Below, piece after piece: positions 57,976 through 64,000 of a stretch of DNA of 64,000 nucleotides; the first letter of the stretch is position 1, and every line of letters starts with the position of its first letter. The DNA comes from Aquatica leii (taxonomy: Eukaryota > Arthropoda > Insecta > Coleoptera > Lampyridae), in contig CM069432.1 of assembly GCA_035610365.1 (NCBI GenBank), positions 72,606,520-72,670,519 on the forward strand, written 5' to 3'. The notes under the pieces are model-generated. The model was given only the letters and a program-made list of their open reading frames with translations. It ran no database searches and was not told the DNA's origin. The translations under genes and the position numbers were made by a program.

Positions 57976-58349
57976 TTATTTTTCACTTTGTTATAACTTA
58001 CTCATAACGCCTAGGATACAAGATTCGTAATAGCCAATTGTGTACCAATCGCGTTATTACGATGGTTAAACCCAGAGAGCAACTGGATGCAGCCTAAGGG
58101 TCTCTGGCCCGAAGGATGTATGTTGTTCAATGAGCGTAATTATCCAGTAAGAAGTTTCTATTACAAGTATATAAGAAGAAATAGAAAACTTGTTACCATC
58201 AAAATCTAAAGAGGGCATTATGAGAGTGCGTTATGAATTTATAACGTCCTCTAAATTCATAACGCCGTCTCATAAGGCTCTGATTGTTATGTGTATGTTT
58301 ACATATTTCGTATCCTAGACATTATGAATAAATTAAACAGTGAAATAAA
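57976..58349. mobile_element. 374-bp MITE with about 45-bp inverted ends and an internal hairpin
   Basis: Left end TTATTTTTCACTTTGTT through CTCATAACGCCTAGGATAC is mirrored by GTATCCTAGACATTATGAAT through AACAGTGAAATAA. Inside, GAGGGCATTATGAGAGTGCG (58211 onward) forms a 31/29-base hairpin with 58252-58280. No frame or clear target duplication is present. Confidence 0.65.
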
Positions 58350-58534
58350 CATATACATAACATTGGGTATTTTGTGTTTGATTATTTTGTTACCTTACAG
58401 CAAGGATAACCTTACAGCACTCTATATAATAAATGTAATTTATTTGTTATAAACTTTGCAGTACCTACTCCGAGGAAGAAATTACTTGCAAATCAATTTG
58501 ATTACGATAATCCTAGCAAGCATGTGCGGAGCCT

Positions 58535-58538
58535 TTAA
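58535..58538. other. TTAA target-site duplication, left
   Basis: TTAA immediately before the left terminal inverted repeat, matched by TTAA at 61189-61192; TTAA is the fixed target of piggyBac elements. Confidence 0.9.
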
Positions 58539-58779
58539 CCTGGCATCGGTCGGCTGGGGTCTTGTAGACCCCATGCAGATCTAGAGCGCCGTATTTTTTT
58601 CTCGATACGCTTGCGCAGCCAGCCGTTGCAATACCCTCCGCTCAAATGTTATGCTGTCGCGTGCAGCACGATTTTTAGTCGTTGTTGTGAGTGTGAGGAA
58701 TTTATACCGCTGCAATTTTGCTTGGGGTCTGACAAACCCCACCCAACCATTCACGCGACATTTTGTGAGATACTTGAAG

Positions 58780-58835
58780 GTAAATAATTTTGGTTTATTT
58801 CTTTGATTTTTGTGTCAAAAATAAACAAATTTTAG
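58780..58835 (+). other. Possible 56-nt intron in the transposase 5' leader
   Basis: GAAG|GTAAAT at 58780 and TTTTAG ending at 58835 would splice out the upstream ATG at 58790 and place the ATG at 58841 shortly after the junction. This is speculative, resting only on GT...AG signals and AT-rich content. Confidence 0.3.
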
Positions 58836-58840
58836 CTGTC

Positions 58841-60472
58841 ATGGCATCTGGTTATTATGAAAAAGAGCAAGAACGTCTATTAAACTTCTGGAAAGGAATG
58901 AATAAAGAAGAAGAACATTTCATAGATTCAGACAGTGGAAGTGAAATTAGTATTGAAGACTCTCAGGAGGCTGAAGAACTACAGGACAATATCGCAAGCG
59001 CAGATTACGAACATAAAGTTGACGATGCTGAGGGAAACATTCTGGAAGAGGAAGACAGTTCAGACGATGATGAATTAGATACAAGTACTAGTACACATTA
59101 TAAAGGTAAGGACGGCAGGAAATGGTTGAAAACATATAGTGATAAGCGGGTTCGGACCAGGACGGAAAATATAATCACGCATTTACCAGAATTTAAGCGA
59201 GGTGCACGAGATTTGAAAAGACCTCTTGATTGCTGGCTATCATTTATTGATAATGACATAATTTCAGACATAGCAAAATACACTACAATAAAAATAAGAC
59301 AAAAAGCCGTAAATTACAAACACAAGGATTTTTGCAATGATGCAAATGAAGTGGAAATTAAAGCGGTATTTGGATTACTTTACCTTGCAGGCGTGTTCAG
59401 GGCAAACCACAGGAATTTAGAAGATTTTTGGAAAACTGATGGTACTGGCATAAATATATTTCCCGCAACCATGTCGGCCAAAAGATTCATGTTTTTGATA
59501 ACTTGTCTACGATTTGATAACGTCGAAAACAGAGCGGAAAGACTGACAATAGACAAACTTGCTCCAATAAGAGCAATCTTTGACAAGTTTGTCGACAATT
59601 GTCAATCTGCATATACTCCAAATGAGTATCTAACCTTAGACGAAAAGCTCGAGTCGTTCCGAGGGAGATGTTCCTTTCGGCAATACATTCCAAACAAGCC
59701 GGTGAAATACGGCATAAAAATACAAGCTTTGGTTGATGCTAAAACATTTTATACTTTGAATATGGAAGTATATACAGAAAAGCAGCCTGATGGGCCATTT
59801 CAAATGAGTAACACTCCAAACGACGTAACTCTTAGAATGGTTGCACCAATTTCAGGGACTAACCGAAATGTTACCTTTGATAATTGGTACACAAGTTATG
59901 ACCTCATCCAGGAACTCTACAATAATCATAAACTTACATCCGTCGGTACTCTAAGAAAAAACAAGCGACAAATTCTTTTACAATTTCTCTCAACTAAAAA
60001 CAGGTCAGTGCCTTCCAGTTTATTTGGTTTTCAAAAAAACATAACTATCTTGTCATATATGCCTAAGAAAAGCAAGAATGTTTTACTTCTTTCATTGTTA
60101 CATCATGATGATACAATTAGTGAAGATTCCGGCGAGAAGATGCTTCTTGAAATTATAAGCTTTTATAATTCAACAAAGTCTGGGGTTGATGTAACAGATA
60201 AATTATCTGCATCCTATAACGTAAGTCGCAACAGCAGAAGATGGCCCCTAACAATTATGTTTTGTCTGCTAAACACTGCTGGCATTAACTCACAAGTTTT
60301 GTATAAGTTTAATACCGGCGATCGGAAAATGAAAAGAAGAAATCATTTAAAAGATGTAGGGTTGGCCTTAGTCAAAGAATATGCACAAGCTAGAAAAAAC
60401 AATCCCAGGATGAAACGAGTTTTGAGAGAAAAAATTAGCAGCATATTTGCAGTCGGAACAACCCCCAAATAA
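58841..60472 (+). CDS. piggyBac transposase (DDE_Tnp_1_7), catalytic part intact, C-terminal domain out of frame
   Basis: Encodes 543 residues from the ATG at 58841. An in-frame ATG at 58790 adds 17 residues, but the MASGYYEKEQERLLNFW start resembles family N-termini better. The N-terminal region (about residues 25-80) is acidic. The RNase-H-like core shows all catalytic aspartates: YLTLDEKLESFRGRC (D267), VTFDNWYTSYDL (D347) and SGVDVTDKLSASY (D450 and D453). Their spacing of 80 and 103 is close to the 78 and 101 of the Trichoplusia ni enzyme. The enzyme would cut and paste the element at TTAA. The stop at 60470-60472 follows a run of five Cs (60462-60466). Immediately after it, one base out of frame, the cysteine-rich C-terminal domain continues to 60626. 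With four Cs the protein would be 594 residues, the family length. It is either a fresh inactivating indel, a sequencing error, or a frameshift site. Confidence 0.93.
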   Translation: MASGYYEKEQERLLNFWKGMNKEEEHFIDSDSGSEISIEDSQEAEELQDNIASADYEHKVDDAEGNILEEEDSSDDDELDTSTSTHYKGKDGRKWLKTYSDKRVRTRTENIITHLPEFKRGARDLKRPLDCWLSFIDNDIISDIAKYTTIKIRQKAVNYKHKDFCNDANEVEIKAVFGLLYLAGVFRANHRNLEDFWKTDGTGINIFPATMSAKRFMFLITCLRFDNVENRAERLTIDKLAPIRAIFDKFVDNCQSAYTPNEYLTLDEKLESFRGRCSFRQYIPNKPVKYGIKIQALVDAKTFYTLNMEVYTEKQPDGPFQMSNTPNDVTLRMVAPISGTNRNVTFDNWYTSYDLIQELYNNHKLTSVGTLRKNKRQILLQFLSTKNRSVPSSLFGFQKNITILSYMPKKSKNVLLLSLLHHDDTISEDSGEKMLLEIISFYNSTKSGVDVTDKLSASYNVSRNSRRWPLTIMFCLLNTAGINSQVLYKFNTGDRKMKRRNHLKDVGLALVKEYAQARKNNPRMKRVLREKISSIFAVGTTPK

Positions 60473-60473
60473 A

Positions 60474-60626
60474 AACCCAGCTGGTGTTCGTGGTCGACGT
60501 GGTATTTGCTCCCGAAGGATGGATAAAAAAACACAATATTCTTGCCATAAATGTAATATTTTTTTTTGTTTAGACCATGCTGTTATGCAATGCGAGTCCT
60601 GTGCTCATACATTCGATGCTGTATAA
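60474..60626 (+). pseudogene. piggyBac C-terminal cysteine-rich domain, separated by a one-base shift
   Basis: In the +1 frame relative to the transposase the sequence reads GVRGRRGICSRR, then YSCHKCNIFFCLDHAVMQCE and SCAHTFDAV, then a stop at 60624-60626. The cysteine and histidine spacing C-x2-C-x4-C-x2-H-x4-C-x2-C is the zinc-binding domain that piggyBac transposases use to bind the terminal repeats. No internal stop is present and the domain looks undamaged. Without it the protein from 58841 should bind its ends poorly. Confidence 0.85.
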
Positions 60627-61188
60627 TGTAGTACGAGCGTGTACCTATTCGGTCAATTTTCTTATACTTCATGTTATGTTATTCTTATTTTTCTTGCCAT
60701 TGTTTTAGAGAGTGTTATTTTTTAGTTTCTGTTTTGTAATTTATTTTAAATTGGCGTTTCATAAGATTTATATTTAAAAAAAGCACGTCTATATTTGACC
60801 AGATTGTGTGCCCTTATTTTTGAACTTATGATTGACCTATCTGTTTCTTGTATTTTTTATGTTTTGTTCCAAGTTTTTTCAAGTCAAAAAGTTGTTTAAA
60901 ACACGTTTTTAGCATACTTTAAAAATACTGTGATTTTTTTAAAATATTAAAACATTTAATAAGACTCTAAATTTCTAGTGTTTTAATAAAATATGATATT
61001 TTTTCAAAAAAAAGACAATCTAAGTTTAGTTGCGTATTTGTTCAATCCAAATGAGGCCAAAACAAATAATTTTAGTCAAATAATGCCTAAAAGTTTATTT
61101 TGTCCCAGATTATGACTTACAAACATTGGAGTCCGCTAGACCCCACCTGACCGCTTAAGTAACTTTTGACCACCCGACCGAAGCCGGG

Positions 61189-61192
61189 TTAA
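61189..61192. other. TTAA target-site duplication, right
   Basis: TTAA directly after the right terminal inverted repeat; pairs with 58535-58538. Confidence 0.9.
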
Positions 61193-61426
61193 AGTAGTTG
61201 TCGCAACAAACAAGTGTGTACTTTCAAAAATTTAACTAAGAATTTTATATAATTAATATTGTTGCGTATTTATTTATTAAAACTAATTTATTTAAAACGA
61301 CTAAAAATACGTTTACTTATTCTAGAAATATGTACACTTTTAAATTCACCGAACTAATTAAATTTAAATATCTAAGGATAAAAACTTACAGAAATTTATA
61401 TAAAACAATAATATGCTATCACTTAC

Positions 61427-61588
61427 GCGACGATAAGATAAAGCCACTAACTTATTTGTTTACACTATAAGTCACGTTCACTCGATTCGGTGTACACTGT
61501 TATTTATTTAAAACTTCGCACGTGCTAATCACTTATTTACACTTGATAATCTTCTTAACACTGATGTATTCGCATTTCAGCAATAACT
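61427..61588 (-). other. Predicted non-coding first exon of a heat-shock-type transcript
   Basis: It would start at A of TCAGTT (61588) and run leftward 162 nt to a strong splice donor GTAAGT (61426-61421). The sequence is A-rich, low in structure and has only one very short ATG frame, like 5' untranslated leaders of insect heat-shock genes. Drosophila hsp83 also has a non-coding first exon followed by an intron, but no downstream coding exon is visible here. A second GTAAG occurs near 61385. The piggyBac insertion begins 234 bp beyond the donor. Confidence 0.4.
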
Positions 61589-61728
61589 GACCTATGATCT
61601 GTCTCGTCGGTATATATACACATACGGAAATCCTGCTCGAGCGTTTCCGATTTTTCGGTACATCTTCTAGAAGATGGATAACAGCTTCTAGAAGGTTCTT
61701 GCATTTGCTAATAATTTCTCGAACGTTT
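61585..61728 (-). promoter_or_regulatory. Heat-shock-type promoter (initiator, TATA box, three heat-shock elements)
   Basis: On the minus strand TATATATA starts at 61618, exactly 30 bases before the A of an arthropod initiator TCAGTT (61590-61585). Upstream are TTCTAGAA (61665-61672, about -77), the three-unit element written on the plus strand as TTCTAGAAGGTTC (61686-61698, about -98 to -110) and TTCTCGAACGTTT (61716-61728, about -128 to -140). All match TTC-N2-GAA alternation bound by heat-shock factor. The correct phasing of five independent signals makes chance unlikely. The direction is leftward. Confidence 0.65.
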
Positions 61729-61739
61729 CAATATATTAG

Positions 61740-62150
61740 GTTTAAGTTACAGAACATGTAAAGCTCTAATAAATAATTTGCTGTTGCATCCATACAATAT
61801 TACAGTTGCTTACACTTGATTACGACAAGTGACTAAACTACTGTTATTGGTTTAACGATAATTTCAGAAATGATAAAATATTAAATTTGACTTCTTTTAA
61901 TAATGAAGCAGATAACACTTCATAACAACTGCAAAATATTTTTAAGAACATTAGACGGAGATTTGATATGTGCATAAATAACAACATTGATCACATCAAG
62001 CACATAAGTAATTTAGAAAATTAAAAATGTGTAAGCTGAATAAGAATACGTTATGAAATGTAATTGATAGTAAAATATAAACTAGTTGTAGTAGTATGAT
62101 GTTACTAATAATTGAGAAAAAATTAGTACGAACAGTCATGCCATCTTTAC
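61740..62150. other. AT-rich DNA, nothing recognised
   Basis: Upstream flank of the heat-shock-type promoter; no further motif is supported. Confidence 0.4.
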
Positions 62151-62162
62151 CACTACGCCTAG

Positions 62163-62466
62163 TGTACGTACATTGTACATCTAATTGTCACTGTTTTGTA
62201 CATAATATGTAATAACAAAAAAAAACTTTCACGCGACTAGGATTTGAACTCTTGTTGGCGTAGTAAGCAGATGCCTTACCAAGTATGTCACGACGACTTA
62301 ATATTTTTACATATTATATAAATGTTCTAATAAATATCTTTTATTAATTGCTTTTAATTGTACACTTTAAAACCACACTGAAGATTGAAAGATACCTAAA
62401 ACAGCACTACCATCAAAATGTTTATAATCAAAAATCCTTGTACATTAATGTACGTACAATGTACGC
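62163..62466. repeat. Inverted GTACGTACA-type palindromes around the tRNA-like sequence
   Basis: GTGTACGTACATTGTACA (about 62161-62179) and AATGTACGTACAATGTAC (about 62447-62464) are near-palindromic and inverted with respect to each other, bracketing the tRNA-like segment. They may be ends of a small element. Confidence 0.4.
62228..62297 (-). pseudogene. Decayed tRNA-like sequence, possibly a SINE head
   Basis: The minus strand has TGACATACTTGG, close to the pol III A box, and, 29 bases later, AGTTCAAATCC, close to the B box. About 70 nt span GTCGTCG to GTCGCGTGA. An anticodon-arm-like CTGCTTACTACG is present, but the acceptor and T stems do not pair well, so this is not a functional tRNA. 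A T-rich run follows at the 3' side. Confidence 0.4.
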
Positions 62467-63700
62467 ACATTTTAGGTACAGGTACGTGTAGCATATTTAC
62501 ATTAACGTATGTACTAATTAATTTTGTTTTTCTAAAAAAATTTGATGCTGCATAGTGATATCTCGATCTATAACCTTTACATTTAACAGTAAATTTGCAT
62601 TTGTCGGAATTTTGCTCTTAGTAAATATTGTTCAAATTCATTATATACATCTACTTTATCGAAGCTAAAAACATCTTGACCAAAGTAAATTTAGTTGTAC
62701 CATTTATAAAATAAAGAGATGAGAAAGTATACAAGATTTATAAATGAAACAGATACATAAATACATCTCCGCTAGAAGACACTCACCACGCTGCTATTTA
62801 GCAGCCACGTGAATTTTAAGTGACTGTAAAGATATTTTATAAGTGATAAAATAGTTGTAATCACGTAACAGCCAAATACTTGTTTTCCATTTTTGTGGTA
62901 GTCACGGTATAGAACTGTGCCGTTAATGTGGTAGTGACTAGTGGCAAGCTATTCTATAGTTCCATATGCTAAGATAACACACATTTTACTTTTCAAAGCA
63001 GTATCTTGCAATTTTTTTTTATTTATTTAAGCTTACATAATCACTGCGTAGTTTACAAAATGGCTAAATTAGTAATCTTTCTTCTTTTCTATTTTTCTAA
63101 AAAATTTACTAAAACTTACTCTTTTTTTATAAATTTGTATCAGTTAGTGTTTTTAGGTATTAATGATTCTTGATTTAATTAGTTTTAATCTACGTTACTA
63201 TTCGAAAACAAATTGCGTAATTAAGAAAAACCTGCACTTAAATTTAAATATAAACATTTAATACGTATATGTGCATTAAACCAATGACAAAAATTCAACA
63301 CTTTTCTAGTTAACTGATTTCTATTTTGTTGCTTATACTGTCATATGTCTTTTGAGTTGTTTTACAATGTTTTTATTCTGAATAAATAATTTATTATGTT
63401 TCTTAATTACTGCACATTACATATTTGCAAGAAATACAATTCTTATATAAAATTTCGTTTTATGCCCTAACCAAAATTTTAAAAATATTTACGAACAGAT
63501 GACAAAAACATAATTAGGATAAGTTTAGCAGAAGTACAATAATTGTTTCAAGGAAGTAACAAAAAAGATCAAATTTCTATAACGGTTAAAAGTTTATTTA
63601 CATAGCATGTTTGTTGAACTGCTATAAAGATAATCGAGGTTCAAGGTTGTAATCTAATACTGGTTGCAACAACTGGCAACGTTGCTTGGATGTCATTTAA
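62310..63700. other. AT-rich DNA, nothing recognised
   Basis: No gene or clear repeat. The right edge shades into the second GGCGTCC-type repeat. Confidence 0.4.
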
Positions 63701-63719
63701 CGGATATATGAAAGTGATC

Positions 63720-63978
63720 TGTATATTGGTCGCCAGTTTGTAGTAAAATATTCATAATCGTATATTGGACGCCATTTGATTCATTTATAAAAGGTCGCCA
63801 AATTGCAACGTATTTAAACTTTTTTATTATTCACATTTTTACAGTTCTTATTGCTAATTGATTCATAATATAACAAAAAAAGTTTATATACACGAATCAG
63901 ATTGTTTCTATCACAACGGGAAGCGGTGGACGCCAAAAAACTTTTTTATGTATTGTCGCCATTTAGATAGACGGATTT
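63720..63978 (+). repeat. GGCGTCC-rich dispersed repeat, copy 2
   Basis: It shares order and orientation of blocks with 54351-54520, but here the boundary word GATAGACGGA lies at the right edge next to the TA tract. This is the inverse of TCCGTCTATC at the left edge of copy 1. Words GGTCGCC and GGACGCC recur. Confidence 0.65.
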
Positions 63979-64000
63979 ATATATATATATATATATATAT
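63979..64000. repeat. (TA)n microsatellite, cut by the window end
   Basis: TA tract of at least 22 bases following GATAGACGGATT; its full length lies outside the window. Confidence 0.9.

Larger units (their letters stand above)
58539..61188 (+). mobile_element. piggyBac transposon, 2,650 bp, nearly intact
   Basis: Left end CCTGGCATCGGTCGGCTGG and right end, inverted, CCCGGCTTCGGTCGGGTGG match at 16 of 19 positions and are flanked by TTAA on both sides. Subterminal palindromes GGGGTCTTGTAGACCCC (58556-58572), GGGGTCTGACAAACCCC (58724-58740) and GGAGTCCGCTAGACCCC (61128-61144) repeat one design near both ends and are plausible transposase-binding sites. It encodes one transposase. Ends, duplications and most of the reading frame are preserved, in contrast to every other element here, so insertion is recent. 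Confidence 0.95.

Noticed and set aside
59098..60534. Several minus-strand frames of 61-72 codons
   Set aside because: Antisense shadows of the piggyBac transposase.
61585..61728. Intact hsp70 or hsp90 gene downstream of the heat-shock promoter
   Set aside because: No heat-shock protein coding sequence occurs to the left on the minus strand anywhere in the window.
62228..62297. Functional tRNA gene
   Set aside because: A and B boxes are recognisable, but the acceptor and T stems do not pair, so it is listed only as a decayed tRNA-like sequence.
1..64000. CRISPR arrays, bacterial operons, ribosome-binding sites or phage features
   Set aside because: No spaced direct-repeat array or operon structure; the mobile-element content is that of an animal nuclear genome.

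Overview
This is a very AT-rich, gene-poor stretch of an animal nuclear genome, almost certainly an arthropod and probably an insect. The evidence is the mix of mobile elements: Jockey-type and R1-like LINEs, a Ty1/copia remnant, several mariner-like DDE relics (one with a DUF4817-type N-terminus), PIF/Harbinger and pogo-like fragments, a RAG1-like transposase relic, a piggyBac element, and many fold-back MITEs. An insect-style core promoter (TATA box plus TCAGTT initiator with heat-shock elements) also fits. I found no intact host protein gene and no confident rRNA or tRNA gene.

Layout. 0-1 kb: tandem and nested inverted repeats. 1.7-3.7 kb: minus-strand R1-like LINE relic. 6.2-8.3 kb: minus-strand Jockey-type LINE relic. 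13.3-14.75 kb: a GC-richer LTR-like block. 15.0-16.0 kb: minus-strand DUF4817-type transposase pseudogene. 16.44-16.96 kb: a long fold-back whose arms carry a hammerhead-ribozyme-like core. 20-22 kb: a small repeat, a pogo-like fragment and a MITE. 23.5-26.8 kb: copia relic split by a 1.55-kb MITE with a 4-bp target duplication. 27.0-28.5 kb: a mariner-like transposon with about 187-bp inverted repeats. 28.8-29.2 kb: a second fold-back with hammerhead-like cores. 29.4-31.0 kb: RAG1-like pseudogene, itself split by a MITE fragment. 31.7-32.2 kb: another DDE relic. 36.7-38.9 kb: Harbinger fragment followed by a large MITE. 40-55 kb: mostly AT-rich DNA with MITE ends, a hairpin, a TA-flanked 1.47-kb element and a (TA)20 tract. 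57-58.4 kb: hairpins and MITEs. 58.54-61.19 kb: a nearly intact piggyBac. 61.4-61.73 kb: a strong heat-shock-type promoter firing leftward. 62-64 kb: a decayed tRNA-like sequence and a second (TA)n-linked repeat.

The only long open reading frame is the piggyBac transposase (543 codons from the preferred start). Its element keeps TTAA duplications, matching terminal inverted repeats and subterminal palindromes. The C-terminal cysteine-rich domain is present but one base out of frame, just after a run of five Cs. All other transposon proteins here are decayed, so piggyBac looks like the youngest insertion. It sits about 400 bp downstream of the heat-shock-type start site, inside what would be that transcription unit.

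The most unusual signals are (1) hammerhead-like cores in two related fold-back families, (2) the RAG1-like relic, (3) the orphan heat-shock promoter with a non-coding first exon, and (4) MITEs that share CCAAGTARCA-type ends but each carry their own repeated internal motif. Family names come from recognising motifs by eye. No database search was run.
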